Shown here piece after piece: positions 22,640 through 33,513 of a stretch of DNA of 64,000 nt. Source of the stretch: Liquidambar formosana (lineage: Eukaryota; Streptophyta; Magnoliopsida; Saxifragales; Altingiaceae). The stretch is taken from the NCBI GenBank assembly GCA_039720395.1, contig CM077833.1, positions 17,483,133-17,547,132 on the forward strand. The letters are read 5' to 3'. The translations under genes were made by a program, and so were the position numbers. Numbering within the stretch: position 1 is the stretch's first letter; each line of letters starts with the position of its first letter. The notes under the pieces are model-generated. The model ran no database searches, was not told the origin of the DNA, and saw only the letters and a list, made by a program, of their open reading frames with translations.

Positions 22640-25047
22640 TAATATATTCATGGAATGAAACCTTGAGGCTAATAGAGGGGGACCAAACAATAGCATCAGC
22701 TCTAGAAGGGATTGGTCTAAGATTGAAAGGAGTGGAGCGCTTGCAGCTCAAGAAGCTTAGCAGTAATAGTACCTGGCCACACCCAATTATGGTGATCAAT
22801 GATAGCGCTAACTTTGGATTGAGAAGGTAACGCAGCATCAGACATGATACATCTGCCAAATCTAAGCACAATGGGCTAAGAGGGTGCCATGAATCGTGCC
22901 ATAAGAAAACAGAACTGCCATCCCCAATACGATGCTTAATAAGAGGCCTAGCAATATTATGAAGTTTGAGTAATTGTCTCCAAGTCCAAGAGCAAACAGC
23001 TGGGGTATTGACTTCCCAAAAACTATTTCCTCTTAACACAAAAAAGCCTTGATCCAAGCAACCCACAAAGAACCAGAATTGGTGAAAAGCTCTCATATAT
23101 GCTTAAGAGAAGCAGCCCCATTCCAATCTTGAAGTCTTTTGAAGCCAAGTCCTCTTTCTGACTTGGGAACACATAGCTTAGACTAGCTAACTTTGGTGCC
23201 AGTAGCTTTCAACTCATTGCCAGACTAAAGAAACTTTCGAAATAGTTGCTCAATGGAGTTGTATATTTTCTTAGGGAAAATAAACACATTACTCCAATAG
23301 GCTTGTATACTATAAAGGACAGAACGCAAAAGTTGAATTCCACCTGCATAAGAAAGATGCTTGCAGCTCCAAGATCGAATTCTTTTATTGATGCACTCAA
23401 CCAATGGGAGGCAGTTAGTATGGGAGAGTTTCTTAGAGATCAGATGAACTCCCAGATATCTGACTGGAAGAGTACTTTTCGAAAAACCCAAGCAATTTAA
23501 AATACTACTTTTGATGTCTAGACAAACTCCAGCAAAAAAGATTGTCCTCTTGTTCAGGTTTGCTTTAAGCCCACAGAGAGATTCAAATTCAATGAGAGCT
23601 TGCTTGATAGCGTAAACAGAATCTGAGTCACCACGGCAAAAGAGCAGGTCATCAGCGAAGCATAAATGGGATAATTTTACTTTGTCACATCTGGAGTGAA
23701 AGTTGAAGGTAGAATACTCAGAATACTTAGCCATAATTATGGAAAAAACATCCATAGCAAGAGCAAACAAATAAGGAGATAAAGGGTCTCCTTGACGCAG
23801 CCCTCTATTGTAATGAAAATAACCTTTTAAACCCCCATTAATGGCTATAGAGAATATAGGAGTACATTTGCAAGTGCTGACCCAGTTGACAAGATGATGA
23901 GGAGTATTGAGAGCAACAAGAACATTAATAATAAAATCCCAACTAACTGAATCATAAGCCTTCATAAGATCAACTTTGATGGCACATTTGGGGTACCACC
24001 ACGTCTGTGATAATTCCGCAGAATTTCTTGGGCAAGCAAAATTTTATCATAAATTTTTCTTTCTTGAATAAAACCAGTCTGGTTAGGCATAATGAAATCA
24101 GGGAGACATGGTTTCAATCTGTTAGCAATAATCTTCGAAATGCACTTATAGATCGTGTTGCAGCAGGAAATGGGCCTGAAGTCTCTCGTGGAAGAAGGTT
24201 TTTGAACTTTGGGAATGAGAGCAATAATAGTGGCATTAACTTCACCCAAAGGCTTGTTGTGATGAAAGAAAGAGTTAACTTGTAGTAGTGACATCATTAC
24301 CTACAATGTGCCAGGCTTTCTTGAAGAAACAAGGGGTAAAACCATCAGGGCCTGGAGCTTTGTCGCTATTGAGAGAAAACATCACTTCCTTAATCTCGGA
24401 AACATGAACAGGGATGTTAAGCATCTCAATTTGCCTATCACTCCAATTGAAATCTTGTAAGCTATTAAGGACCTACACTCTATCAAGATACGAGGAAGGA
24501 ACAGTGCATAAGAGGTTTTGAGAAAAGTTAACAGCCTTACCTTTGATTTAATCTCTAGTCGAAAGCAAATTATCAGCAAAATCAATAATATTACGGATCT
24601 CATTAGAAGAGGTACGCATTTTGACAGATATATGAAAAAATCCAGTGTTTTGATCCCCGAGATTGAGCCAATTGATACGAGATTTCTGCTTTAGGAAGGC
24701 CTCTTCAGCATTAGAGAGATCCACATACCTGTTCAAACAAATTTTCTCTTCATCACAGAAGCCAACAATGTGAGGGTTGTGCAAGAGATTAGCTTGAGCA
24801 TTTTCAAGTTTTATATTAGCTTGATGGACTTTATCTCTCAGATCCCCATATTGAGTTCTATTGAACTTTCTCAATTCTTTTTTAAGGGCTTTAAGCTTGC
24901 AATAATGAACATACATCGGATAGCCTTGAAACTGAAGATCCCAGCACTTTTGCACAGTAGGAAGGAAGTGTAGGTGATTAGTCCAGAAGTTGAAAAACTT
25001 GAAAGGTTTCTTAACTTTATCAGAAGCCTCAAAAGAGAGACATAATA
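22640..25047 (-). pseudogene. LINE ORF2 reverse transcriptase region, disrupted
   Basis: Read 25047 to 22640: linker after the endonuclease with KPFKFFNFW and INWLNLGDQNTGFFH; RT N-terminal part (IALIPKVQ, DFRPISCCNTIYKCISKIIA, about 24000-24260); RT palm with AYDSVSWDF, GLRQGDPLSPYLFALAMDV and the catalytic FADDLLFC (about 23640-23665); then the post-RT segment ending HRIGDGSSVFLWHDSWHPL. Several frame changes (near 23965, 24297, 24548, 23096-23225) separate these. The catalytic aspartates remain but the frame does not. Confidence 0.88.
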
Positions 25048-25056
25048 GCAGTGGCT
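25048..25056 (+). repeat. LINE target-site duplication, right
   Basis: GCAGTGGCT, identical to 20560-20568. After it the duplicated segment resumes (GTGTTGGGAGGCAACGAGCC). Confidence 0.85.
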
Positions 25057-25220
25057 GTGTTGGGAGGCAACGAGCCCTTAAAATAGTGATCTGAAGGACA
25101 CGTATAATATTGTTGATCACATCTGGAAGAGAGAAAGTCAGTGTCTTCTAGTGGTGGAGCCACGAACCAAAGAAAGAGAGGAGCATTATCTAATGTAACA
25201 CTTAAACATTTTGTTAGTTT

Positions 25221-25326
25221 AAGCAACTGGCCAGCCTAGTGGTGAGGGAGGGTGAAAAAAAAAAAAAAAAAAGGAAAAAGAAAAAGGAAGGAAGAAAGAA
25301 AGAAGAGGAAGAAGAATAAAGAAGCT
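25221..25326 (+). mobile_element. Short retroposon-like (SINE-like) insertion with 12-bp target duplication
   Basis: 106 bp flanked by TTTTGTTAGTTT (25209-25220 and 25327-25338). It begins AAGCAACTGGCCAGCCTAGT, with GCCTAGTGGT resembling a pol III A box, and ends in an A/G-rich tail. It has no B box, so it may be a truncated SINE or another retroposed RNA. Copy 1 of the duplicated segment lacks it. Confidence 0.5.
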
Positions 25327-25513
25327 TTTTGTTAGTTTTTGTATTGATCTTTGGATCTGTAGTAGTAATCTAACGGTGCACAGAATTCGGGTTAAGGAAG
25401 TGGAGGATTCTATTATATTATATTTTCTAGGCAAATCGGATTATTAACAAATTAGATTAGGGATTGTTGGATTTTGAGGCCCTTAATGGGTCAAGCTGAA
25501 TTCATTTTTGATT

Positions 25514-25840
25514 GGGGCCTCTATTGGCACCATCAAGACTTGCTTTTCATCTCCCATTAAAACACCGTTTTGAACAACTTTGTAAAATAAAATTTTCCAA
25601 AATCTAAGGTTTAAATGGACTTTTTAACTATTTATGAAACAAAGACTGTAAATGGCCAAAAAAATTCACTCAATAACAGGTTTTGAAATTTTTTTTTATA
25701 CAAAGTTGTTCAAAATGATGTTTTCTAGTGGATAACATGATAAGTTTCTTTGAAAACTTTTTATATTTTAAATAAAACCTTGTAATGTAAAATTAGTAGG
25801 GGATGAAAAGCAAGTCTTAGGATGCCAATAGAGGCCCCCC
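25514..25840. mobile_element. MULE-type fold-back MITE, 9-bp target duplication
   Basis: Ends GGGGCCTCTATTGGCACCAT and (reverse complement) GGGGCCTCTATTGGCATCCT, with inverted similarity over most of the length. Flanked by TTTTTGATT at 25505-25513 and 25841-25849: a 9-bp duplication typical of Mutator-like elements. Copy 1 (about 11735-11750) shows the unoccupied site. No coding. Confidence 0.75.
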
Positions 25841-25900
25841 TTTTTGATTTGTTAAGCAAACAAATTGTTAGGATTTAGGCCCTTAATGGGTTAGGCCAAA

Positions 25901-26300
25901 GGGAACAGCTATTGCAACCCCACTTTTTTATCACACCCCGCCCCCCCCAATCCTTTAGGTTTTTAAAGTTTTATGCAAATATAAGAGGTTTTGACGAAAA
26001 CCGGCCGCGCATAGTCCACTAGAAAACATTATTTTGAACAACTTTGCAGAAGAAAGTTTTTCCAAAACCTATCGTTTATGTAGACTTTTTGGCAAAAAAT
26101 GAAATAAAGGTTTTGCCAAAAAGTCTACATAAACGATAGGTTTTGGAAAAACTTTCTTGTGCAAAGTTGTCTAAAATGATGTTTTCTAGTGGACATCGCG
26201 GCCAATTTTTGTAAAAACCTATTATATTTTGCATAAAATCTTAAAAACCAAAACGAAAGGGAGGATTTGATAAAAAAGTGTGGTTGCAATAGCCGTTCCC
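25901..26300. mobile_element. MULE-type fold-back MITE, almost wholly palindromic
   Basis: Ends GGGAACAGCTATTGCAACCC and (reverse complement) GGGAACGGCTATTGCAACCA. The arms pair continuously to a centre near 26105-26110, where TTTTTGGCAAAA...TTTTGCCAAAAA meet. Flanked by TAGGCCAAA and TAGGGCGAA (9 bp, two mismatches). It shares inner segments with the MITE at 25514 (ACAAAGTTGTTCAAAATGAT / GTTTTCTAGTGGA), so the two are relatives 60 bp apart. Confidence 0.75.
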
Positions 26301-26865
26301 TAGGGCGAAATTCAGATTTGATTGGTTAAGTAAATGGATTGTTGGATTCAAGGCCCTTAACGGGTTATAGGATTAAAATCTCTTACCATATCCGACTAAA
26401 CAAATTGAATTTGAATTGGATTTGAGCTACAATTCAGTCCTATCAACAAGTCTAGCTGACTAGCCCCAACGCCGAAAAAAAGAAGAAAGAAAAGTAGCAG
26501 CATAGAAGCAAAAACTCAAAAAGCCCTAATTATCACCATAGGATGTGTCCATGTCCATAAGGCCTAAGCTATGAGTATCCAATCTGCAAAAGCAGTGAAC
26601 AATGTTCGTACCGATGCAAAGTTTACGTGGACGAACGCCTGGAGGATACACTTTCGATGCCAAATACGTTTCGTAAGGCCATCCGTGGCACCCTGTGCTT
26701 GCCCCCTCTTTCTTACCAGTACTAGTCGACTAGATAATCATAATACCCCCTACAATATTTGTCTGCCTAAAATGCTTCATCTATAATTGAGAAGTCCCCT
26801 GGCCTAAGGAAACTTTAGTCCCAACTTACCTAGGACCTCATTAGAGCCTGAAAGGGTCTCAACTC

Positions 26866-27099
26866 TCAAGGACCCAGCTATTGCGCACCCCATTTTGATT
26901 AGCAGCCCCCAAAATTTATTTTACTAGAAGTATCTTTGGGCAAATTTTTCAAAAAGGGACATCAGTACTAAAAACCTAAATACATTTCTATTTCCACCCC
27001 TCACTCAAAACTAATTCTCTCAGTAACCACCTTTAAGCAAAAATCCATAAATACTCCCATTTTTAGTGTCTTAAGTTTTTTATGAGCGATGGATGAGGA
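26866..27099. other. Junction downstream of the duplicated segment
   Basis: Copy 2 similarity ends near 26865. The following AT-rich sequence starts AGCTATTGCGCACCCCATTT, faintly like a MITE end, but no partner end was found. No gene. Confidence 0.4.
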
Positions 27100-28524
27100 A
27101 TAAGTAATCTGATCTCTCTCTCTCTCTCTACATCGAGCATTCCGTGCACCGTCGAATTGGATAAGGTTTCATCTTTTACCACCGAGATCGCCTGAGAAGG
27201 AAGTTCCCTCTCATGTGGTTTACTTCAGTCCATTTTCCTTGTTCCCGCTGGAACTGATCTACTCTCTCTGGATCAACCGCCACCCCTCGTCGACATCGGT
27301 AAATTTCAGCTTTGTTTTAAGCAGCGAGTAAAATGAGATACTTTAAATCATTGTTTATTATTTTTGGAGCTTGAGAATTACACTTCCTGTGCTATTGTGT
27401 GTGTTGATAATCGTTCAATTATAGGGGGCTTGAGTTCCAAGAAACCAACAAATTGGTTCTGATCAACAAGCTTATTTTTTGGAGCTTGAGAATTATGCTT
27501 CATTTGCTATTGTGTGATGATAATCGTTCAGTGCTAGGGGTTTGAGTACCGTTGAACCAACAAATTGGTTCTTGTTAGTTAATGGGCCAAAACCATACAA
27601 TAGATTCTCGGGGAGATAACCCCCATAGCATCCATTAGCAAAAATTTACTTTATAAGAGAAGGACAAAACAAAATGGTTTTTTTTTTTAGGTGCCATTAA
27701 ATTTGCCGATAAACTTTACCTCAATACTTGCATTACTATTATGATTATTATTATTATGGAATACCTTTCTATTTTCTGAGAAATTTTGTTGATAGCAAAA
27801 GGTTTTATTGTTTTTGTTTTTATTTTTTTCCATAGTTTACATATAGAATGTGAAACACTGCCATAGCAGTAAATAAAAATTTCTTGATTGCAGGTCACAT
27901 AGGTACATTTATTTTCATCCAAAGTCGTAAATGGAATTGGCAAGTGAAGAAACTAGAAAGTGTTGACCATCCTGAATGGATACCCAAGCTTGGTATGTCG
28001 TTTGACAGTGACAATTCCAGCCTATGACTTTTATAATGAATATTAGCAGAGAAAGGGGTTTAGCATAAGAAAGAATTATGTATGTATGAATAAGAAGACC
28101 TGGGAGATCACTTCAAGAATTTATGTTTGTAGTAAGGTGGGGGCTCGAGAGGTAAGGAAGAGAGACTGAGTCCCCTGAGAATCCTAGGGCCGAGACAAGA
28201 ACTGGGTGTCCTGCTAAAATGGGAATAAAGTTAAATAGAGGTATTCGCAAATTTACCTATATATTGTTTCGAGGATGAGCATAATCATGAGCTTGCGTCT
28301 CCCAAATGCATGTATATGCTGCCATCACAACGAAAGATTTCTAAATTACAGGCCACTGAGTTGGAGTTGGCAGATCAGTCAGGGATTACCATTAAGTCTG
28401 CAAATGAATATATGAGCAAACAAGTTAGAGGAAGGGAGTGCCTTGGGTTTACAAAAGTGGATCAAAAGAATTACCATCGAACTAGGAGGATGAGAAACTT
28501 GGCGTATGGGGATGCAGGGAGTAT
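27100..28524 (+). pseudogene. FAR1-related sequence (FRS) gene, 5' part, broken
   Basis: FRS/FHY3 proteins are transcription factors derived from MULE transposases. A probable 5' UTR exon ends near 27298 (GACATCG|GTAAAT); the next exon starts at 27894 after TTGATTGCAG, with an ATG at 27931. The FAR1 DNA-binding domain follows in pieces: EWIPKLGMSFDSDN, AYDFYNEY, GFSIRKNYVCMNKK, RIYVCSK, RAETRTGCPAKM, then EDEHNHELASP and EYMSKQVRGRECLGFTKVDQ. Lesions are a TGA after ETRKC (27964), a frame change near 28018, a TAG after NEY and a shift near 28270. At 28525 the gene is cut by the inverted DUF26 duplication; MULE and SWIM domains are absent. Confidence 0.85.
27358..27570 (+). repeat. About 110-bp tandem duplication in the FRS leader intron
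   Basis: TTTTTGGAGCTTGAGAATTA ... AACCAACAAATTGGTTCT occurs at about 27360-27459 and 27476-27571, around 85-90% alike by eye. Confidence 0.75.
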
Positions 28525-28932
28525 GAAATCGTGATCGTCGTATCTCAAGTAACACCCATCCAAGAACAATCTCCCAGCACGAGTGCTATTCTGAAATGGA
28601 AGGCAACAGATGATTTGAACGTGACATTGTATAAGGCAGAGTTCGCAGTCTTCCAGAGAAAGGTCATTCATACATTGGGTGAAAACGTAAATCGCCGTGG
28701 AAGATCCAGAACCGACGGGTTGACTGATAAAACCCCAAGTAAGAACTAACTAATTGACTGGAGATATCGCCGATATGAAGTTCTTAGTAAAGGAGTGACG
28801 ATCAGAAGGCAAAGCAGTTTCGTTTTCGTATACAAGAGCTGCCTCACTTGTTCTCGAGTCTGAGAGAGAGGAATGTACCAAGAAAAGTAAGGCCAAGAAT
28901 ATGAGAAAAACAGAGGACGAAGGAGAAGTCAT
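28525..28932 (-). pseudogene. CRK/DUF26 5' fragment, left arm of the inverted duplication
   Basis: The minus-strand ATG at 28932 starts a signal-peptide-like segment (MTSPSSSVFLIFLALLFLVH), then DSRTSEAALVYENETALPSD, the start of DUF26 domain 1, and after a break MNDLSLEDCELCLIQCHVQ and GCYLRYDDHDF. The normal cysteine in LVCGNET is tyrosine here. A TAG/frame change follows SPVN (about 28750). It ends where the duplication ends, so there is no second DUF26, transmembrane or kinase region. Its first-domain C-terminal half is better preserved than that of the right arm. Confidence 0.85.
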
Positions 28933-30230
28933 TGATGGAAGGGGTGAGCGTGCTATCACACGCTGATGGAAGTTAGAAAGCAAAAGAGGAATTCAGATTT
29001 GTAGTGGTAGAGCTTTCCCCATACATGCTGTATGTCGTCGACGGCAAATTGGACTATAGTTGAGAGCCTGGGAGGAGTTGAGGGAATTGGAAGTGGGTAT
29101 TGATAGTGAGAAGAATCGGTCAAATTGGAGTTTTGACTTTTAAGTAGCAACATTTAATAAATAATTTGGGACAGATCTGTATCGTTCGACGAGCTCGGAT
29201 CCGCAGATGTTTTGATAAAACCGGATTCCTGCTGATTTGTAGTTGGAGCACGACACGTTGGTTGAGACAGATCCAATAGTTTGCTAATGGAAACAATTGC
29301 CTAAAACGTCGTTTGTGTCCCCAAGTTGGATCTACATTTACAATAATTTTAAACCCACACAAAACGATGCGTTTTGCGTGGGATGAAAATTATTGTAAAT
29401 GTAGATCCAACGTTGTTAACATTTTTCTTGGGGACACAAACGACGTTTTAGGCAGTCGTTTCCATTAGTTGGCAAGCTGTTGGATCTGTCTCAACTAACG
29501 TGTCACGCTCCAATTGCAGACCAGCAGCAGGAGTCTGGTTTTATCAGAACATTTGCGGATCTGAGCTCGTTGAAAGACACGGATCTGTCAAAAATTATTT
29601 ATTAAATGTTGGTACTTAAAACTCCAATTTGACCGCTTCCTCTCACTGTCAGCACCCACTTCCAGTTCCCTCAGCTCCTCCTAGACTCCCAACTATGGTC
29701 CAATTCGCCAGTCGGCGACGTACGGCGTGTATGGGGAAAGCTCTACCATCACAGATTTACATTCCTCTTTTGCTTTTCTAGCTTCCATCAGCACGTGATA
29801 GCACGCTCATCCCTTCCATCGATGATTTCTCCTTCGTCCTGTATTTTTATCATATTCATTGGCCTTACTTCTCTTGGTACATTCCTTCTCTCAGACCCGA
29901 GAACAAGTGAGGCAACTCTTGTATGTGGAAATGAAACTGCTTTTCCTTTTGATCGTCACTCCTTTACTAAGAACTTCGTATCGGCGATGTCTCCAGTCAA
30001 TCATTTAGTTCTTACTCGGGGCTTTATTAGTCAATTCGTTGGCTCTGGATCTTCCACAGCGATTTACGTTTTCACCTAATGTATGAACGACCTTTCTTTG
30101 GAAGACTGCGAACTCTGCCTTATATAATGTTCACGTTCAAACCGTCCGTTGCCTTCCATTTTAGAATAGCACTCGTGCTGGGAGATTGTTCTCGGATGGG
30201 TGTTACTTGAGATACGACGATCACGATTTC
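28525..30230. repeat. Large inverted duplication, about 850-bp arms, no loop
   Basis: The left arm (28525-29366) is the inverse of the right arm (29367-30230). The outer boundaries are GAAATCGTGATCGTCGTATC at 28525 and GATACGACGATCACGATTTC ending at 30230. The centre pairs ACACAAAACG with CGTTTTGCGT around 29356-29380. Arms hold the same DUF26 gene 5' flank, signal peptide and first DUF26 domain, facing outward. Single-base and small indel differences are scattered along both arms. Confidence 0.9.
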
Positions 30231-31190
30231 ACCAACAAGACACTTAGTATAGAGGACGTGACTAGGTGTGGACCCGATGAATTCAAAGGAAACCAATCAG
30301 AATTCAGAGCAACAGCCGTTGAGCTACTTGGGAACTTGAGCGTTGAAGCACCCAGGAGTGGTGGGTTTCACATGGGTTTTCGAAGCCGTGAAAATTTGTC
30401 CTTGTATGGTCTCGCACAATGTTGGGAATATGAAAATGCGAGTGAATGTGGGAGGTGTTTGAAGAGTGGAGTATCCAACATGGAGACATGTCTTGCGAAG
30501 GATGAAGGCAGATTTTTAAGTGTTGGGTGCTACTTAAGGTTCTCCACATTCAAGTTCTATAACAACTCGGATATTTATGCATTAGGAGGCAGCAATCTGG
30601 GTCGAGGTGAGTTGGGTTCTGTTGAATTCATTAATCTAGTTTGTTCAAATTCTTAGATTTTTACAATGCATGGTTGAAATTTTCCTTCTAAATGTGCTTT
30701 CATCTGAATTTTCCCTGTTGCATCCTATGATTTTGACTGTTTAGATTTTAACTACTTAATAATATATACCAGTTAAAAGTTGGTGAGTTAAACAGATTTT
30801 CAATACTGCCCAAGTTTAATGTAAGTGACATGCATTAGAAAAAAATAATAGCTGTCTTAGATAGTTGAAATCATTAACATAGGCTATATGTTGTGACATA
30901 GCTGAGTTATTTTGCAGAAATTTAAATCTAAAGTTTCCTATGCACTTCTCGAGAAAGTTGTGCACAAGTAGAGCTATGATGAAATTTTTTTCTCTTTATT
31001 GAACCTTAAGTGCTATTTAATTTATCATCCTTTGATTTAATTCATTAATATACTTGATTTTTGCCCTGAGTATTCTCTTGATTGAATCGTGTTTAATTTG
31101 TTATCAGGAGGTGGCCACTTAGTCATTCTTCTAAGCTTGTCGTTTTGGATGTTGTTTTGAATCTGGCACAAGAGAAGAACATTCGTGTAG
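29822..31190 (+). pseudogene. Cysteine-rich receptor-like kinase (CRK) pseudogene, extracellular part
   Basis: CRKs are plasma-membrane receptor kinases with two extracellular DUF26 (Gnk2) domains. Exon 1 (29822-30606) has a signal peptide (MISPSSCIFIIFIGLTSLGT), DUF26-1 from LVCGNETAF through DLSLEDCELCL to GCYLRYDDHDF, and DUF26-2 with QCWEYENASECGRCL and GCYLRFSTFKFYNN. The donor is GGTCGAG|GTGAGT (30607) and the acceptor TTATCAG (31107); exon 2 starts GGGHLVILLSLSFWM, the transmembrane segment, but TGA follows within 20 codons. Other lesions: TAA before TGTATGAACGACC (about 30077), TAA after GCCTTATA (30127) and a frame change. No kinase domain is found downstream. Confidence 0.9.
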
Positions 31191-33149
31191 AGGTAACTTC
31201 CCTCGAATTCTATGATGTTAAAGTTCCTCTTTATTATAGCTCACAGGTTATTCCACTGATCCGAATTCAATATTTTACAATAATGTTGGTTTTTTATATG
31301 CATGTGTGGGTTTTTTTGTTTTTAATTTTTTGGTCTGGCGGGGGAAGAGGGGAGGGGGGGTGTTCACTGGTGTGTGATTTATTTTCTGAAGTGGCCATAT
31401 TCTTTGCTTATGTCTCATACACCACCTTTTCTATGACATTGAAATTTTATGAACTTGTGTGTCTTAGGGTTGTATCTGTCACATACATCTCTTTGTTAAT
31501 TGCGTACATTCCCCATTATGGATTTAAGAGGGTGTCTTCGCTATGGAGGGTTTGTCCGAAAACAAATTATTTCCAGTTGAGGGCTTAGACAGTAAGAATT
31601 TATTTATTTATATTATTTTTACCATTTGAGGGTACATAAAGGAAAAACAAAAACAGGGAAGATATGCCTTATCTTAAATTAACAAATACTTATAGATAGT
31701 AGCTAATTATTCAATTGTTTTAAATAAATCTGAGCTGAGCCCTTCCTGACTTGACTCATTTAGGTGAGCTAAATGAGCAGGGCATGGAGGCTTGGGATAT
31801 TTGCTCAAGATTTAAAGCTTAACTCAGTCTGGGGTCCTACCAAGCATTGCATCATGAACACGATGATAGCTGTAAATTTCACTCATAAAACAATTTTTTT
31901 CCTCAAAAAATATGCAAATCCTTTTTGTACACATTACAAACTGTGGAAGAATTGTGTCTTTAATTTTTTATGACTACTTCCATGCATTTATTCTCCCTCC
32001 CTCCCTCCCTTTCTCCCATCTCTCTCTCTCCATCAATCTATCAATTCATCTATCTTGCAGTTGATATCTAGGTCCTTTCTTAACTGGTTATGTGAAAAAA
32101 AAAAAAAAAAAAAAACACAAAAAAAGGTATCGAAAGTTGAAATGATACTATCATACTCACGATTCAGTCACATCAGTTGGCAAAAGCGTACACACTTTTA
32201 CTTTATTTTTTTTTCTCTGAGTCAATAGTGTTTTTTTTTTTTTTTTTCGGTATAAATAATTATTACTGCTTACTGATATTTAAAGTTGCTTCTTATTTAA
32301 TGTTATCACCTCGATCACTTCATGTAACTATGTAAGTTTCATTTCAAGAAATGGTTTCTTGCTGTGGTATATAAAGAGTTGGTTTTGTGTGTTCTTAATA
32401 CGACAACCCATTTGTAGTTATTAGAATTATCTTCTGAAACTAAAGTGCTTGATTCTGACCCTGCATCCGAGCACAGTGTCTTTCTTGGTGAAAATGGTGT
32501 ATGCCAGTGCAGCAAAAACTTCAATGGATAGCATAATAGTACTGAATTTGGCAGAGTCAAAATGGAAAAATAAGGCTAATAGTTTCTCAGTTGGTGAGGT
32601 TTGTCCAGAGCAAATTTTTGAATCTATGTGTTGTTGTATTGATGTCAGTTGCCATTTTGTGGATATATTTCTTAGAAAATGTATTTGAGAATCATAGATT
32701 GAAATTCTTAATGGTTCCATTAACAGGTTAGAATGGTCTTGGTATGTTAATAACTTGCTGTTAGTTCATGAACTTGCTGTCTTTGGTTTCCATTTGTGGG
32801 ATTTATCGGTGTGAACTTAATTACCTTCTTCACTTATTCTGCATATTGAAAGAGAGAAAATTTGGGTGTTTAGAGGTTTAGACCCTGTGAAGTGTTTTAG
32901 ATGGTATAAAAGGTTGTTTGCTTGATCTCTTTTGGGAATTTTGATGACTTTTCATGTGTTGATGAAACTTTGTAATCTGGAAGCTGCTTTGTGTTGATTA
33001 AACCGGTGTATCTCACAGATCTTCAGAAAATGTGCAATGTTGATTTGAGTAGGTTTAGTCTTTCATCTTCTTGGATGCCCCCCTTTAAAAAAAATAAAAT
33101 AAAACTTAATATGCATTAAAAAAAGAGACGTTCTGCCTATGTAAACAAT
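31191..33149. other. Region downstream of the CRK pseudogene, no assignable gene
   Basis: Contains poly-A/T runs (32096-32116, 32231-32247), CCCT repeats (about 31992-32008) and a moderately coding-like patch at 32420-32690 whose frames close quickly and show no domain. No CRK kinase exons were recognised. Confidence 0.5.
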
Positions 33150-33361
33150 ATTTAAAGAGTTGGAGATTAAGCCCAATTACAACAATCCCAAACAGTTAAA
33201 AAACAAAAAAAACCAAAAAAACAACAAAAACAAAACAAAACTCTTGGACCAACTTTGGCTCCGTAAACCAAAGAAAAGTGACTTTAGAAGAAGCTCTTCA
33301 ACTTTGAGGATAGAAAATTCCTCATCTATAAATATTCTCCTATTTCTTTCCTTCCACAAAA
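33150..33361 (-). pseudogene. LINE ORF2 C-terminal scrap
   Basis: The minus strand encodes MWKERNRRIFIDEEFSILKV followed by EELLLKSLFF, the tail motif of plant L1 ORF2, before a degraded A/T-rich 3' end. No RT part remains; the MITE at 33363 abuts it upstream. Confidence 0.65.
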
Positions 33362-33362
33362 G

Positions 33363-33513
33363 GGAGAATTTTAGATTGGTCAGGCTATGGGAAAATAATT
33401 ACTGTTAGTAGTCATTCTTAGTTAAGTTAGTAGTAATTTATTAGGACGTTAGTAAGAATTTGTATTGAACTGTAATTATTTTCCCATAGCCCGACCAATC
33501 TAAAATTCCTCCT
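33363..33513. mobile_element. Small MITE, GGAATTTTAGATTGG family
   Basis: Ends GAATTTTAGATTGGTCAGGC and (reverse complement) GAATTTTAGATTGGTCGGGC, with the arms continuing through CTATGGGAAAATAATTAC. The inner motif TTAGTTAAGTTAGTAGTAAT is shared (inverted) with the MITE at 2976-3115. It is inserted in or next to the LINE scrap. Confidence 0.7.

Larger units (their letters stand above)
20569..25047 (-). mobile_element. 5'-truncated L1-type LINE with internal LTR-like insertion
   Basis: Transcribed on the minus strand, with a poly(A) tail seen as T at 20569-20586 and a 9-bp target duplication GCAGTGGCT. Without the insertion at 21375-22639 it is about 3.2 kb: the ORF2 region from just after the endonuclease, through reverse transcriptase and the zf-RVT domain, to the 3' end. 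ORF1 and the endonuclease are missing, which is usual 5' truncation. Numerous stops and frameshifts make it inactive. Confidence 0.9.
20332..26865. repeat. Segmental duplication, copy 2, enlarged by nested insertions
   Basis: Same order of blocks as 10989-12775, but interrupted by a LINE (20569-25047), a SINE-like insert (25221-25326) and two fold-back MITEs (25514-25840, 25901-26300). The intact order in copy 1 gives an empty-site reference for each insertion. The shared 26519-26730 block (AAAGCCCTAATTATCACCAT onward) is well conserved, but no gene is assigned to it. Confidence 0.75.
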
